From: Azohydromonas caseinilytica
GTDB lineage: Bacteria; Pseudomonadota; Gammaproteobacteria; Burkholderiales; Burkholderiaceae_C
Assembly: GCF_012927045.1 (NCBI RefSeq)
Contig: NZ_JABBFW010000008.1
Location: 124,001-188,000, forward strand
Direction of reading: 5' to 3'
Length of the DNA stretch: 64,000 nt
Within the stretch, counting starts at the first letter, position 1. Each line of letters opens with the position of its first letter. The translations under genes and the position numbers were made by a program. The notes beneath the pieces were generated by a model, which saw only the letters and a program-made list of their open reading frames with translations, was not told the DNA's origin and ran no database searches. Below, one piece after another: positions 1 through 13,199 of this stretch.

Positions 1-1130
1 CCGCCAAGACCGGCTTCGACATCTCGCTGGGCCTGGTGGGCGTGATGAGCCTGTGGCTGGGCGTGATGCGCATCGGCGAGCAGGCCGGCGTGATCCAGCT
101 GTTCGCGCGCGCCCTGGGGCCTTTCTTCGCGCGGCTGTTCCCGGAGATCCCGCGCGGCCACCCGGCCGGCGGCAGCATCGTCATGAACTTCAGCGCCAAC
201 ATGCTGGGGCTGGACAACGCCGCCACGCCGCTGGGCCTCAAGGCCATGCGCGAGCTGCAGGAGCTCAATCCGCGCCCGGACACCGCCAGCGACGCCATGG
301 TGATGTTCCTGGTGCTCAACACCGCGGGCATCACGCTCATTCCCACTTCCGTCATCGCGCTGCGCCAGGCCATCGCCGTGGAGCAGGGGCTCACCGGCTT
401 CAACGGCGCCGACATCTTCCTGCCCACGCTCATTGCCACCTTCATCTCCTTCAGCGCCGGGCTGGTGGCGGTGGCGCTGTGGCAGCGCATCAACCTGTTC
501 TGCTGGCCGGTGCTGGCCTTCTTCGCCGGCTTCATCACGCTCACCGGCGGGCTTTACATGTGGCTGAGCAGCTACCCGCCGGCGCGCATGGCCGAGCTGG
601 TGGGCCTGCTGGGCAGCTTCGCGGTGGTGTCGGTGATCGCGCTGTTCGTGGCCGTGGGCGCGTGGCGGCGCATCAACGTGTATGAGGCCTTCGTCGAGGG
701 CGCCAAGGAAGGGTTTGACGTGGCGGTGCGGATCATTCCGTACCTGATCGCCATCCTGGTGGCGATCTCGGTGTTCCGCAGCACCGGCGGCATGGATGCA
801 CTCATCGGCCTGATCGCCCGCGGCGTCGCGGCGCTGGGGCTGGACACCGACTTCGTGCCGGCGCTGCCGGTCGGGCTGATGAAGACGCTCTCGGGCAGCG
901 GCGCGCGCGGGCTGATGGTGGACGTGCTCAAGACCTACGGCGTCGATTCCTTCCAGGGCCGGCTCGCTTCCATCATCCAGGGCTCCACGGAGACCACCTT
1001 CTACGTGCTGGCCGTGTACTTCGGCAGCGTCAACATCACCCGGACGCGCTACGCGCTGGCCTGCGGGCTCATCGCCGACGCGGTGGGCGTGGCCGGGGCC
1101 ATCGTGGTGGCGTACCTGTTCTACCGCTGA
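1..1130 (+). CDS. SpmA/SpmB-type nucleoside-recognition (Gate) membrane protein, 5' partial
   Basis: The reading frame is open from position 3 and runs into the window, so the true start lies upstream; 376 residues are visible. The opening residues ([20 protein letters not shown]) match the first Gate domain of SpmA-type proteins. A second Gate-like half follows from about 715 ([20 protein letters not shown]). The protein is therefore an SpmA-SpmB fusion, usually about 400 residues, of which perhaps 30 are missing. Several hydrophobic membrane segments are obvious. The conserved [20 protein letters not shown] stretch is present at 184-243. In sporulating bacteria this pair affects spore maturation; in Gram-negative bacteria the role is uncertain (possibly solute or nucleoside transport). 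A weak GC hairpin (1147-1165) follows it. Confidence 0.85.
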   Translation, partial: AKTGFDISLGLVGVMSLWLGVMRIGEQAGVIQLFARALGPFFARLFPEIPRGHPAGGSIVMNFSANMLGLDNAATPLGLKAMRELQELNPRPDTASDAMVMFLVLNTAGITLIPTSVIALRQAIAVEQGLTGFNGADIFLPTLIATFISFSAGLVAVALWQRINLFCWPVLAFFAGFITLTGGLYMWLSSYPPARMAELVGLLGSFAVVSVIALFVAVGAWRRINVYEAFVEGAKEGFDVAVRIIPYLIAILVAISVFRSTGGMDALIGLIARGVAALGLDTDFVPALPVGLMKTLSGSGARGLMVDVLKTYGVDSFQGRLASIIQGSTETTFYVLAVYFGSVNITRTRYALACGLIADAVGVAGAIVVAYLFYR

Positions 1131-1218
1131 GCAGCGGGCGCGGCGGGCGGCCTGTGCCGGGCCGCTACAGTCAGGACGGCCCCAGGGCTGCCTTCCAAGA
1201 ACAAACCGAGTCGTCCCG

Positions 1219-3402
1219 ATGCTTGATGCCGCCACCGTCCAGTCCCTGATGCGCGCCGACCATGGCGATCCCTTTGCCGTGCTGGGGCTGCACGGTCCCG
1301 TGGACGGCGCCTGGACCCTGCGCGCGCTGCTGCCCGGCGCCTGGCGGGTGTGGGCGCGGGACAGCGACGGCGCGGTGCTGGCGCAGCTGCAGCGCATCCC
1401 GCACAGCGACGTGTTCGAGGCCTCGCTGTCGGGCCCGCAAGAGCGCTTCGCCTACCGCTGGCGCGTGGACTGGGGCACGCACGAGAGCGAGCTGGAGGAC
1501 CCGTACCGCTTCCCGCCGCTGCTGGGCGAGCTGGACCTATGGCTGCTGGCCGAGGGTACGCACCAGCGGCCGTTCCAGGCGCTGGGCGCGCATCCCGCGA
1601 CGGTGGACGGCATCGAGGGCGTGCGCTTCGCGGTGTGGGCGCCGAATGCGCGGCGGGTGTCGGTGGTGGGCGAGATCAACCAGTGGGACGGCCGGCGCCA
1701 TCCGATGCGGCTACGGCGCGAGGCCGGGGTGTGGGAGCTGTTCATTCCGGGCGTTGCTCCCGGCGCGCTCTACAAGTTCGAGCTGCTGGGCGCGGACGGG
1801 CAGGTGACGCTGCGCGCCGACCCCTACGCCTTCGCCGCCGAGTTGCGCCCGGGCACGGCCTCGCGCGTGGCGGCGCTGCCGCCGGCGCGGCCGATGGCGG
1901 CGGAGCGCGCCGCGGCCAACGCCTTCGATGCGCCGGTGAGCATCTACGAGGTGCACCTGGGCTCCTGGCGCCGCAACGACGGCTGGCGCTGGCTCACGTA
2001 CCGCGAGCTGGCTGAGCAGCTCGTGCCCTACGCGCGCGAGCTGGGTTTCACGCACCTGGAGCTGCTGCCGGTGCACGAGCACCCCTTCGACGGCTCCTGG
2101 GGCTACCAGCCCACCGGGCTGTACGCGCCGACCTCGCGCTTCGGCACGCCGGAGGATTTCAAGGCCTTCATCGACGCCGCGCACGCGGCCGGGCTGGGCG
2201 TGATCCTGGACTGGGTGCCGGGCCACTTCCCGACCGACGCCTTCGCGCTGGCCCGCTTCGACGGCACGCACCTCTACGAGCACGCCGACCCGCGCGAAGG
2301 CTTCCACCCCGACTGGAACACGCTTGTCTACAACTTCGGCCGCGCCGAGGTGCGCAACTTCCTCACCGGCAACGCGCTGTACTGGCTGGAGCGCTTCGAG
2401 GTGGACGGGCTGCGCGTCGATGCCGTGGCCTCCATGCTGTACCGCGACTACAGCCGCGCCGAAGGGCAGTGGCTGCCGAACCGGCAGGGCGGACGCGAGA
2501 ACCTGGAGGCCGTGGACTTCCTGCGCCGCATGAACCACGTGGTGGGCACCGAGCGGCCGGGAGCGGTGACGATTGCCGAGGAGTCCACCTCCTGGCCCGG
2601 CGTGAGCCGGCCGCCGGCGCCACAGGGGCTGCAGGGCCTGGGCTTCCACTACAAGTGGAACATGGGCTGGATGCACGACACGCTGGGCTACCTCAGCCGT
2701 GATCCGGCATACCGGCCCTGGCACCACGACCAGCTGCGCTTCGGCTTCATGTACGCCTGGAGCGAAAACTACGTGCTCCCGCTCTCGCACGACGAAGTCG
2801 TGCACGGCAAGCGCTCCCTGATCGGACGCATGCCGGGCGACGACTGGCAGCGCTTCGCCAACCTGCGCGCGGGCTACGGCTGGATGTGGGCGCATCCGGG
2901 CAAGAAGCTGCTGTTCATGGGTGGCGAGTTCGCGCAGGAGCGCGAGTGGAACCACGAGGCCAGCCTGGACTGGCACCTGCTGGAGCACGGCCCCAACGTC
3001 GAGCGGCACCGCGGCGTGCAGCGCCTGGTGCGCGACCTCAATGCCGTGTACCGCCACTTCGGCGCCCTGCACCGGCTGGACGTGGACCCGGCGGGCTTCG
3101 AGTGGATTCGCCACGACGACCAGGCGCATGCCGTGTTCGCCTTCCAGCGCCGCGACGCGCAGGGCGGCGTGGTGGTGGCGGTCGCGAACTTCACGCCGGT
3201 GGTGCGCCACGGCTGGCGCATCGGCGTGCCCAGGGCCGGCGCCTGGCGCGAGCTGATCAACACCGACCTGGCCGTCTACGGCGGCAGCGGCGTGGCCAAC
3301 GGCCCGCGCCACGCCGAGCCCGTGCCCTGCGACGGGCACGCGCAGTCCATCGTCATCGACATCGCGCCGCTGGCGACGCTGCTGTGGGCGCCGGTGGAGT
3401 GA
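1219..3402 (+). CDS. glgB: 1,4-alpha-glucan branching enzyme GlgB
   Basis: 727 residues, the normal length for bacterial GlgB (GH13). It forms alpha-1,6 branches in glycogen by cutting and transferring alpha-1,4 chains. An N-terminal carbohydrate-binding module (about residues 20-100) and a CBM48-like domain (about 130-220, [20 protein letters not shown]) precede the barrel. The catalytic nucleophile is predicted as D401 in [14 protein letters not shown]. The acid/base is E454 in [10 protein letters not shown], and the third carboxylate lies in [10 protein letters not shown]. It opens the glycogen cluster; its stop codon overlaps the glgX start (GTGA). No clear Shine-Dalgarno precedes the ATG. 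A second, different glgB lies at the right end of the window. Confidence 0.97.
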   Translation: MLDAATVQSLMRADHGDPFAVLGLHGPVDGAWTLRALLPGAWRVWARDSDGAVLAQLQRIPHSDVFEASLSGPQERFAYRWRVDWGTHESELEDPYRFPPLLGELDLWLLAEGTHQRPFQALGAHPATVDGIEGVRFAVWAPNARRVSVVGEINQWDGRRHPMRLRREAGVWELFIPGVAPGALYKFELLGADGQVTLRADPYAFAAELRPGTASRVAALPPARPMAAERAAANAFDAPVSIYEVHLGSWRRNDGWRWLTYRELAEQLVPYARELGFTHLELLPVHEHPFDGSWGYQPTGLYAPTSRFGTPEDFKAFIDAAHAAGLGVILDWVPGHFPTDAFALARFDGTHLYEHADPREGFHPDWNTLVYNFGRAEVRNFLTGNALYWLERFEVDGLRVDAVASMLYRDYSRAEGQWLPNRQGGRENLEAVDFLRRMNHVVGTERPGAVTIAEESTSWPGVSRPPAPQGLQGLGFHYKWNMGWMHDTLGYLSRDPAYRPWHHDQLRFGFMYAWSENYVLPLSHDEVVHGKRSLIGRMPGDDWQRFANLRAGYGWMWAHPGKKLLFMGGEFAQEREWNHEASLDWHLLEHGPNVERHRGVQRLVRDLNAVYRHFGALHRLDVDPAGFEWIRHDDQAHAVFAFQRRDAQGGVVVAVANFTPVVRHGWRIGVPRAGAWRELINTDLAVYGGSGVANGPRHAEPVPCDGHAQSIVIDIAPLATLLWAPVE

Positions 3403-5453
3403 GCAGCGCGGAAGCAGCGGCACTCGGCCCGGGCCGGCCCTGGCCGTTGGGCGCCAGCGTGCAGGCCGAGGGTCTGAACTTCGCGCTGGCCGCGCCCGAC
3501 GCCACGCGCGTGGAGCTGTGCCTCTTCGACGCCGAGGGCCGCATCGAGCTGCGGCGCCTGGCGCTGCCGTGCTGCAGTCACGGCATCTGGCACGGCTTCC
3601 TGCCTGGGGCGGGCGTGGGGTTGGTGTACGGCTGGCGCGTGCACGGGCCGTGGCAGCCGGCGCAGGGGCATCGCTTCAATCCGGCCAAGGTGCTGCTCGA
3701 CCCGTACGCGCGCGAGGTGGTGGGGCGCTACGACGGCAGCGAGCTCTTCCTCGGCCATGACCCGGCGCAGCCGCAGCGGCCCGATGCGCGCGACAACGCT
3801 GCCGTGGCGCTGAAGGCCCGCGTGGCCGAGGAGCCGCCGGCGTTGGCGCCCGAAGAGCATGTGCATGTGCCGGCGGCGGACACGGTGCTGTACGAGCTGC
3901 ACGTGCGCGGCGCGACGATGCGGCACCCCGGCATTGCGGAGGCGCTGCGCGGCAGCTACCTGGGCGTGGCGCAGCCGGTGTTCCTGGAGCACCTGCGGCG
4001 CCTGGGCGTCACCACGCTGAGCCTGATGCCGCTGGCGCACCGCGCAGACGAGGCGCGGCTGCTGAAGCTGGGCCTGTCCAACTACTGGGGCTACAGCCCC
4101 ATCGCCTGGTTCGCGCCCGAGGCGCGCTACGCCAGCCGGGAGCCCGGCGCGAATGCGCTGATGGAGTGCCGCACCATGGTTGATGCGCTGCATGCGCAGG
4201 GCTTCGAGGTGCTGGTGGACGTGGTGTTCAACCACAGCGCCGAGCTCGATGAGCTGGGCCCGACGCTGAGCCTGCGCGGCATCGCCAACCGCCACTACCA
4301 CCATTTGCGCCCGGGCCACGCGGCGCAGTACGAGAACTGGAGCGGCTGCGGCAACGTGCTCAACCTGGCCGAGCCGCTGACGCTGCGGCTGGTGATGGAC
4401 GCGCTGCGCTGGTGGGTGCAGCACCTCGGCGTGGACGGTTTCAGGTTCGACCTGGCGCCCATCCTTGGGCGCGACGCGCAGGGCTTTTCCGCGCGCGCCG
4501 CCTTCTTCGCCGCCGTGGCGCAGGACCCGGTGCTGGCGCGGGTAAAGCTCGTTGCGGAGCCCTGGGACATCGGCCCCGGTGGCTACCAGCTGGGCCGCTT
4601 TCCGGCGCCGTGGCAGGAGTGGAACGACCGCTACCGCGACACGCTGCGCGCCTTCTGGCTGGTGGGCGGCGTGTCGCGCGGCGGCTTCGTGCACGCGCTG
4701 GCCGGCTCCAGCGAGGCGTTCCGGCCGACGGCGCGCGGGCCGCTGGCGGGGGTGAACTTCGTCACCGCGCACGACGGTTTCAACTTGCGCGACCTGGTGA
4801 GCTACCGCCAGCGCCACAACCAGGCCAACGGCGAGCACAACCGCGACGGCCACGGCCACAACCTCAGCACCAACGCCGGCGTGGAGGGGCCCAGCGACGA
4901 TCCGGCCGTGGTGGCGCTGCGCCTGCGCCTGCGCCGCGCGCTGCTGGCGACGCTGGCGCTGTCGCTGGGCACGCCCATGCTCCTGGCCGGCGACGAGATC
5001 GGCCACAGCCAGCAAGGCAACAACAACGCCTATTGCCAGGACAACGAGATCACCTGGCTGGACTGGGCCGGCGCCGAGGCCGGGCTGGCCGGCTACCTGG
5101 CGCAGTGCCTGGCGCTGCGCCGCCGCCACGCGCGGCTGCGCGCCGACCGCTGGCTGGGCGACGAGGAGGTGCGCTGGCTGCATCCGGACGGCGACGCGCT
5201 GGCCGGGCACGAGTGGGAGCGGGTGGACCGGCGCGCCTTCGCCGCCTGGCTGCCTGACGGCGGCGCGGGCTGCGAGCTGCTGCTGCTGTTCAACCCGGAC
5301 GCGGAGCCGCACCGTTTCACGTTGCCGGCGGGGCGGGAGGGCGCGGCGCATGGCTGGCGCCTGGTGCTGCGCAGCGACATGGACCTGCTGGCGCCCGACC
5401 TGGGCACCGAGGCGGTGCTGCCGGCGCACAGCCTGTGGGTGGCGGAGCGCTGA
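3399..5453 (+). CDS. glgX: Glycogen debranching enzyme GlgX
   Basis: 684 residues from a GTG start at 3399 that shares bases with the glgB stop codon, implying translational coupling. The frame stays open upstream, but there it only shadows glgB. GlgX-type isoamylase removes short alpha-1,6 branches left by phosphorylase. The N-terminal CBM48 region ([20 protein letters not shown]) is followed by a GH13 barrel. The predicted nucleophile is D351 ([14 protein letters not shown]) and the acid/base E387 ([15 protein letters not shown]). [17 protein letters not shown] supplies the third acidic residue, and the [17 protein letters not shown] block is typical of GlgX. About 190 bp separate it from glgC, so glgC may also have its own promoter. 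Confidence 0.96.
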   Translation: MSSAEAAALGPGRPWPLGASVQAEGLNFALAAPDATRVELCLFDAEGRIELRRLALPCCSHGIWHGFLPGAGVGLVYGWRVHGPWQPAQGHRFNPAKVLLDPYAREVVGRYDGSELFLGHDPAQPQRPDARDNAAVALKARVAEEPPALAPEEHVHVPAADTVLYELHVRGATMRHPGIAEALRGSYLGVAQPVFLEHLRRLGVTTLSLMPLAHRADEARLLKLGLSNYWGYSPIAWFAPEARYASREPGANALMECRTMVDALHAQGFEVLVDVVFNHSAELDELGPTLSLRGIANRHYHHLRPGHAAQYENWSGCGNVLNLAEPLTLRLVMDALRWWVQHLGVDGFRFDLAPILGRDAQGFSARAAFFAAVAQDPVLARVKLVAEPWDIGPGGYQLGRFPAPWQEWNDRYRDTLRAFWLVGGVSRGGFVHALAGSSEAFRPTARGPLAGVNFVTAHDGFNLRDLVSYRQRHNQANGEHNRDGHGHNLSTNAGVEGPSDDPAVVALRLRLRRALLATLALSLGTPMLLAGDEIGHSQQGNNNAYCQDNEITWLDWAGAEAGLAGYLAQCLALRRRHARLRADRWLGDEEVRWLHPDGDALAGHEWERVDRRAFAAWLPDGGAGCELLLLFNPDAEPHRFTLPAGREGAAHGWRLVLRSDMDLLAPDLGTEAVLPAHSLWVAER

Positions 5454-5647
5454 GGGCGCCGCGCGCTGGTTGGCTTGCCGCCGGGGGTGCACCAGGATCG
5501 GGCCCCAACATGACGCATACTGGCCCGGCGACTTGTCGTTGGCCTGCGCAACCAAGGCACGAAGCTTGCACCGCAGGGCCCCGAGCCGCGCCAGCCCTTT
5601 GCCGCCTCGGCGGCAGGCCCACAGTCCTACCAAGACCACAGCAGTCA

Positions 5648-6931
5648 ATGAGTACCGAGGCGACAAGTTCCATGGACCGGCCCGTGCATTCCACCCAGCT
5701 GGTGCGCAAGACCATTGCGCTGGTGCTGGCCGGCGGCAGAGGTTCGCGGCTGAAGCAGCTCACCGACCGGCGCGCCAAGCCGGCCGTGTACTTCGGCGGC
5801 AAGTTCCGCATCATCGATTTCGCGCTGTCGAACTGCATCAACTCCGGCATCCGGCGCATCGGCGTGATCACGCAGTACAAGTCGCACTCGCTGCTGCGGC
5901 ACCTGCAGCGCGGCTGGAGCTTCCTGCGCGGCGAGATGAGCGAGATGCTGGACCTGCTGCCCGCGCAGCAGCGCATCGACGAGGAGCACTGGTACCGCGG
6001 CACCGCCGACGCGGTCTACCAGAACCTGGACATCATCGCCTCGGGCAAGCCCGAGTACATCGTGGTGCTGGCCGGGGACCATGTGTACAAGATGGACTAC
6101 TCCATCATGCTCAAGGACCACGTGGCCACCGGCGCGGGCTGCACCGTGGGCTGCATCGAGGTGCCGCGCAGCGAGGCCAGCGCCTTCGGCGTGATGGCGG
6201 TCAACGAGCAGCGGCTCGTCACCAGCTTCCTCGAAAAGCCCGCCGATCCGCCGCCCATGCCGGGCAGCACCGACACCTCGCTGGCGAGCATGGGCATCTA
6301 CATCTTCAACGCCGACTACCTGTACCGGCTGCTGGAGGAGGAGATGGCCAACCCGGACTCCAGCCTGGACTTCGGCAAGGACATCATTCCGCGCGTGGTC
6401 AGCGAAGGCCGCGCGGTGGCGCACCCGTTCTCCATGAGTTGCGTGCGCAATCGGGCCGGCGGGCAGGCCTACTGGCGCGACGTGGGCACCATCGACGCCT
6501 TCTTCGCCGCCAACCTCGACCTGGCCAGCATCTCGCCCGAGCTCGACATCTACGACGAGGATTGGCCGATCTGGACCTACCAGCGCCAGCTGCCGCCGGC
6601 CAAGTTCATCCCGGACCATGAAGGCCAGCATGGCCTGGCGGTGAACACCATGGTGTCGGGCGGCTGCATCGTCAGCGGCTCGCATGTCAGCAATTCGGTG
6701 CTGTTCTCCAACGTGCGCATCCACTCCTTCTGCCATGTGGAGGATGCAGTGATCCTGCCCGGCGTGACCGTGAACCGGCACGCCGTGCTCAAGCGCGTGG
6801 TCATCGACCGCGCCTGCGTGATCCCCGAGGGCATGGTGATCGGCGAGGACGCCGAGGCGGACGCGGCGCGCTTCGAGCGCAGCGAGGGTGGCGTGGTGCT
6901 GGTCACGCGCGAGATGCTGGCGCGGCTGTGA
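5648..6931 (+). CDS. glgC: Glucose-1-phosphate adenylyltransferase GlgC
   Basis: 427 residues. It makes ADP-glucose from ATP and glucose-1-phosphate, the committed and usually allosterically controlled step of bacterial glycogen synthesis. The nucleotide-binding signature is [20 protein letters not shown] near the N-terminus. [11 protein letters not shown] carries the metal-binding Asp. The C-terminal part is a left-handed beta-helix-like region ([20 protein letters not shown]). The ATG at 5648 is chosen because the protein then has family length. The in-frame ATG at 5672 is a possible alternative, and neither has a strong ribosome-binding site. The stop TGA (6929-6931) overlaps the ATG of glgA. 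Confidence 0.96.
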   Translation: MSTEATSSMDRPVHSTQLVRKTIALVLAGGRGSRLKQLTDRRAKPAVYFGGKFRIIDFALSNCINSGIRRIGVITQYKSHSLLRHLQRGWSFLRGEMSEMLDLLPAQQRIDEEHWYRGTADAVYQNLDIIASGKPEYIVVLAGDHVYKMDYSIMLKDHVATGAGCTVGCIEVPRSEASAFGVMAVNEQRLVTSFLEKPADPPPMPGSTDTSLASMGIYIFNADYLYRLLEEEMANPDSSLDFGKDIIPRVVSEGRAVAHPFSMSCVRNRAGGQAYWRDVGTIDAFFAANLDLASISPELDIYDEDWPIWTYQRQLPPAKFIPDHEGQHGLAVNTMVSGGCIVSGSHVSNSVLFSNVRIHSFCHVEDAVILPGVTVNRHAVLKRVVIDRACVIPEGMVIGEDAEADAARFERSEGGVVLVTREMLARL

Positions 6932-8385
6932 TGCGGGTCCTGCAGGTCAGCGCCGAGCTTTTTCCCCTGCTCAAGACCGGCGGGCTGGCGGATGTCGCCG
7001 GCGCGCTGCCCGGCGCCCTGGCGCGCGCCGGTGCCGAGCTCAGGGTGCTGCTGCCGGGCTTCCCGTCGATCGTGGCCGGCCTGGGCGACGCGGTGCGGGT
7101 GGCGGACTTCCATGCGCCCTGGGGCGAGCGCGCCACGCTGCTCTACGGCCACCTGGGCGCCCTGGGTGGCCAGCCGGCCTACGTGGTGGACGCGCCGGCG
7201 CTCTACCAGCGACCGGGCAACCCGTACCAGGACGAGCACGGCCACCCCTATGGCGACAACCACCGCCGCTTCGCCCTGCTGGGCTGGGCGGCGGCGCGGC
7301 TGGCGCTGGGGCTGGACCCGTGGTGGTCACCGCGCATCGTGCACAGCCACGACTGGCACGCCGCGCTGGTCAACGCCTACCTGGCTTTCGAGCCCGTGCG
7401 GCAGGGGCGGGTGGGCACGGTCTACACCGTGCACAACCTGGCCTACCAGGGGCTGTGCGCGCCGCACCACCTGGCCGAGCTGGGGCTGCCGGCCTCGGCC
7501 TTCGCGGTGGAGGGGCTGGAGTTCCACGGCCAGGTCTCGTTCATGAAGGCGGGGCTGTACTACGCCGACCACGTCACCACGGTCAGTCCCAGCTACGCGC
7601 GCGAGATCCAGACGCCGGAGCAGGGCTGCGGGCTGCAGGGGCTGCTGCGGCGGCGTGCCACCGAGGGGCGCCTGTCGGGCATCCTCAACGGCGTGGACCA
7701 GCAGGTGTGGGACCCGGCCGCCGACGCCCACATCGCGCGGCGCTACGACGCCGTGAAGCTCGCCGGCAAGGCGCACAACCGCGCCGCGCTGCAGAAGGAG
7801 ATGGGGCTGGAGCCGCGCCCGGGCCCGCTGTTCGGCATGGTGAGCCGGCTGGCGGAGCAAAAGGGGCTGCCGCTGCTGGTCGAGCTGCTGCCACAGCTGG
7901 TGGCGCGCGGCGGGCAGCTGGTCACGCTAGGCGCGGGCGACGGCCGCATCGAGGCGGCGCTGCGCGCGGCGGCGGCGGAGCATCCGGAGGCGGTGGCGAT
8001 CCGCATCGGCTACGACGAGGCCTTCGCGCACCGCATCTTCGCCGGCAGCGACGTCACCCTGGTGCCCTCGCTGTACGAGCCCTGCGGCCTGACGCAGCTC
8101 TACGGGCTGCGCTACGGCAGCCTGCCGCTGGTGCGGCGCGTGGGCGGCCTGGCCGACACGGTGGTGGACTGCACGCTGGAGGATCTGGCCGAGGACCGGG
8201 CCACCGGATTCGTCTTCGATGCCTTCAATGCGGGGGATATGGAGCGTGCACTTCGCCGCGCGTTCGCGCTATTTGCGCGTCCGAACGCCTGGAAAGCGGT
8301 ACAGCGGCGCGCGATGGCGCAACACTTCGGCTGGGACGACGCGGCCGCGCAGTATCTGGCCCTGTACCGTGCTCTCGGCGCCTAG
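6931..8385 (+). CDS. glgA: Glycogen synthase GlgA (ADP-glucose, GT5)
   Basis: 484 residues. It elongates alpha-1,4-glucan from ADP-glucose. The N-terminal ADP-glucose/acceptor motif [13 protein letters not shown] begins at K15. The C-terminal GT-B signature is [20 protein letters not shown]. The ATG at 6931 overlaps the glgC stop (ATGA arrangement) and gives the usual [15 protein letters not shown] start; a GTG one codon upstream is possible. Together with GlgC and GlgB it completes the classical synthesis route. The C-terminus is normal and no frameshift is visible. Confidence 0.97.
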   Translation: MRVLQVSAELFPLLKTGGLADVAGALPGALARAGAELRVLLPGFPSIVAGLGDAVRVADFHAPWGERATLLYGHLGALGGQPAYVVDAPALYQRPGNPYQDEHGHPYGDNHRRFALLGWAAARLALGLDPWWSPRIVHSHDWHAALVNAYLAFEPVRQGRVGTVYTVHNLAYQGLCAPHHLAELGLPASAFAVEGLEFHGQVSFMKAGLYYADHVTTVSPSYAREIQTPEQGCGLQGLLRRRATEGRLSGILNGVDQQVWDPAADAHIARRYDAVKLAGKAHNRAALQKEMGLEPRPGPLFGMVSRLAEQKGLPLLVELLPQLVARGGQLVTLGAGDGRIEAALRAAAAEHPEAVAIRIGYDEAFAHRIFAGSDVTLVPSLYEPCGLTQLYGLRYGSLPLVRRVGGLADTVVDCTLEDLAEDRATGFVFDAFNAGDMERALRRAFALFARPNAWKAVQRRAMAQHFGWDDAAAQYLALYRALGA

Positions 8386-8432
8386 TTCCCCTCATCTGGA
8401 ACGGAAAGAACGCAATAGCCGGGAGAAAGGCG

Positions 8433-10910
<2,478 letters not shown>

Positions 10911-11022
10911 GCCCTCTTGACGCCTCTGCATGATCTCTTTGCCCCGCGCAACGGGGAGAAGAGCAGGGCGAGTGCGGTTGCAGCAGCAACCGCAGCCTGA
11001 ACGCCGCCAGCCCTCACCCCTG

Positions 11023-11049
11023 CCCCTCTCCCGCTGCGCGGGCGAGGGG
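11023..11049. repeat. Short GC-rich hairpin of the CCCTCTCCC type
   Basis: CCCCTCTCCCGC, a TGC loop and GCGGGCGAGGGG form a 12-bp stem with one mismatch between glgP and malQ. The preceding CCCTCACCCCTG context resembles the intergenic hairpin elements scattered through many Gammaproteobacteria and Betaproteobacteria. It could reduce read-through from glgP or stabilise the 3' end of its mRNA. No T-run follows. Confidence 0.6.
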
Positions 11050-11103
11050 AAGCGACGGCCCCAGCCTGACGGGCCACCCAAGAGATCCAACAACCGTCTT
11101 CCC

Positions 11104-12642
11104 ATGCCTATTGCCCAGCCGCTGTCCCGCGGCAGCGGCCTCGTGCTGCATCCCACCTCGCTGCCCGGCCCGCACGGTTCGGGCGACTTCGGCGCCGGCG
11201 CCTACCACCTCGTGGATTGGCTGGAGGCCGGGGGCCAGACGCTGTGGCAGATGTTGCCGCTGGGCGGCATCGGGCTGGGACACTCGCCCTACATGAGCAG
11301 CTCCGCCTTTGCCGGCAACGTGCTGCTGGTGGACCTGTACGAGCTGGAGCGCCGTGGCTGGCTCACGGCCGAGGAACTGGCGCCGCCGGACTTCCCGTCC
11401 AGGCGCGTGGACTACGAGCGCGTCATCCCCTGGCGCATGGAGCGCCTGGCGCGCGCGGCGCAGCGCTTCGCGCAGCGGGCCACGGCGGCGGAGCGCGAGG
11501 AGCTGCAGGCCTTCCGCGGCGCCGAGGCCACCTGGCTGCCGGACTACGCGCTGTTCATGGCGCTGGCCGAGGCGCACGAGGGGCGCGCGTGGATGGACTG
11601 GCCGGCGGACCTGGCCTGGCGCGAGCCGGCGGCGCTGCGCGCGGCGCGCGAGGCGCTGCGCGAGCGCATCGCCTTCTGGGAGTTCGCGCAGTGGTGCTTC
11701 CGGCGCCAGTGGGAGTACCTGCACCGCTACGCCGGCGAGCGCGGGGTACGGCTGGTGGGCGACATGCCCATCTTCATCGCGCTGCAGAGCGCCGATGTGT
11801 GGGCGCATCCGGAGCTGTTCGAGCTGGGCGCCGACGGCCGTCCGACGGTGGTGGCCGGCGTGCCGCCGGACTGCTTCAGCGCCGAAGGGCAGCGCTGGGG
11901 CAATCCGCTGTACCACTGGAGCGCGCATGCCGAGGAGGGCTACGCCTGGTGGACCGAGCGGCTGCGCCGCACGCTGGCGCTGGTGGACATCGTGCGCATC
12001 GACCATTTCCGCGGCTTCGCCGGCTACTGGGAGATCCCGGCCACGGAGCCCTCGGCCATCCACGGCCGCTGGCGCCCGGGCCCGGGTGCGGCGTTGTTCG
12101 AGGCCGCGGCGCGCGCGCTGGGGCAACTGCCCGTGATCGCGGAGGACCTGGGCCTGATCACGCCGGACGTGGAGGCACTGCGCCGGCGGCTGGGCTTTGC
12201 GGGCATGCGCGTCCTGCAGTTCGCCTGGGGCGACCCGGCCGCGGGCGGCGAGCCGCGCTTCCTGCCGCACCAGCACGCGCGTGACGCGGTGGTCTACACC
12301 GGCACGCACGACAACGACACCACGGTCGGCTGGTGGGCGAGCGCCGACGAGGCGCTGCGCCACCACCTGCGCGAGTACCTGGCCACCGACGGGCGCACCA
12401 TCCACTGGGACCTGATCCGCGCCGCCTGCGCCAGCGTGGCCGACTTGGCGCTGTTTCCGATGCAGGACGCGCTGGGCCTGGACGGCACGCACCGCATGAA
12501 CCGCCCCGGCACGGCCACGGGCAACTGGGCCTGGCGCTTCGACTGGACCATGGTCCCCGGCGACACCGCGGCACGGTTGCGGCGCATGGCGGCGTTGTAT
12601 GGGCGACTGCCGGGGGCGGACGGGCTTGGCGCCGCGACCTGA
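11104..12642 (+). CDS. malQ: 4-alpha-glucanotransferase MalQ (amylomaltase, GH77)
   Basis: 512 residues. It transfers alpha-1,4-glucan segments between maltooligosaccharides, recycling the short chains made by GlgX and GlgP. The GH77 N-terminus is intact (SGLVLHPTSLPGPHGSGDFG). The predicted nucleophile is D300 (VRIDHFRGFAGYW) and the acid/base E347 (VIAEDLGLITPDV). The third carboxylate lies in YTGTHDNDTTVGWW, and the FPMQDALGLD block is present near the end. The ATG at 11104 fits the family start; the frame is open about 170 bp further upstream but reads through the intergenic hairpin. This is the last gene of the cluster. Confidence 0.96.
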   Translation: MPIAQPLSRGSGLVLHPTSLPGPHGSGDFGAGAYHLVDWLEAGGQTLWQMLPLGGIGLGHSPYMSSSAFAGNVLLVDLYELERRGWLTAEELAPPDFPSRRVDYERVIPWRMERLARAAQRFAQRATAAEREELQAFRGAEATWLPDYALFMALAEAHEGRAWMDWPADLAWREPAALRAAREALRERIAFWEFAQWCFRRQWEYLHRYAGERGVRLVGDMPIFIALQSADVWAHPELFELGADGRPTVVAGVPPDCFSAEGQRWGNPLYHWSAHAEEGYAWWTERLRRTLALVDIVRIDHFRGFAGYWEIPATEPSAIHGRWRPGPGAALFEAAARALGQLPVIAEDLGLITPDVEALRRRLGFAGMRVLQFAWGDPAAGGEPRFLPHQHARDAVVYTGTHDNDTTVGWWASADEALRHHLREYLATDGRTIHWDLIRAACASVADLALFPMQDALGLDGTHRMNRPGTATGNWAWRFDWTMVPGDTAARLRRMAALYGRLPGADGLGAAT

Positions 12643-13199
12643 TGCCAATCTGCCCTTTTCAGTGAAGCAGGCTTTTTGCCCCCGCGAAGCCTGTGCCCGC
12701 GCAGGCTGGGAGCGGGTGTCCACGAATAACGGGAGGCATCCCGGGCAGCGTGAATGTCCGCCAGCACAAAATTCTGTCCGGGGAATTTGAGATCGGTGTT
12801 TTGCTGGCGACTGCGCTACGCAGCGACGTCAGCCCCCAAGTCGTTATCCCGGCGCAGGCCGCGGTTCACACGCACCGTGGCAGTGGTCTGGCCGATGTCG
12901 ATATACACCAATGCAGTGCATCAAGAGAGGCATTGGGGTATTCGTGGGGCCTGGCTCTCGCCGGGATGGCGTTGTTTCTCCTGGGCCTGTGTTTGCGCAG
13001 GCCTCCATGAGCCAAGCAACCGCTTTTTCCCGATTTTCCAGAACAGCAGTGCGCCTGCATACGCATGGCGAAGGGATGGGCGGGCCTTGATCAGGACAAA
13101 GAAAAATGCCGCGTGCGGCTCTTGCCCGTCACGCGGCTGGAAATCGAGGCAGTGTTCTCAGCCTTGAATCGAATTTGAAAAAACCAGCCGAAAGAAAAC
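12643..13199. repeat. Gene-free 557-bp region with degenerate intergenic repeats
   Basis: No convincing gene. Both plus-strand frames that stay open here are compositionally poor and have no family match I recognise. Read in one frame, the DNA gives MPAQAG near 12693, VIPAQAAVH near 12842 and LALAGM near 12953. These are the hallmarks of the CCCGCGCAGGCGGGA-type dispersed repeats of Proteobacteria, here decayed. A 6-bp stem (AGCCTG/CAGGCT, about 12690-12709) could act as a weak terminator for malQ. The stretch from 13141 is the 3' flank of the leftward gene. Confidence 0.5.

Noticed and set aside
2886-3398. Upstream extension of the glgX reading frame into glgB
   Set aside because: It reads glgB DNA in another frame with shadow composition; the GTG at 3399 gives the family-length protein and overlaps the glgB stop.
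1711-3423. Long open frame on the opposite strand of glgB
   Set aside because: His/Val/Arg/Gln-rich composition typical of antisense shadows in very GC-rich genes; no domain and overlaps a certain gene.
12754-13167. Possible small proteins after malQ
   Set aside because: Peptides derive from degenerate intergenic repeats, lack ribosome-binding sites and show no family resemblance.
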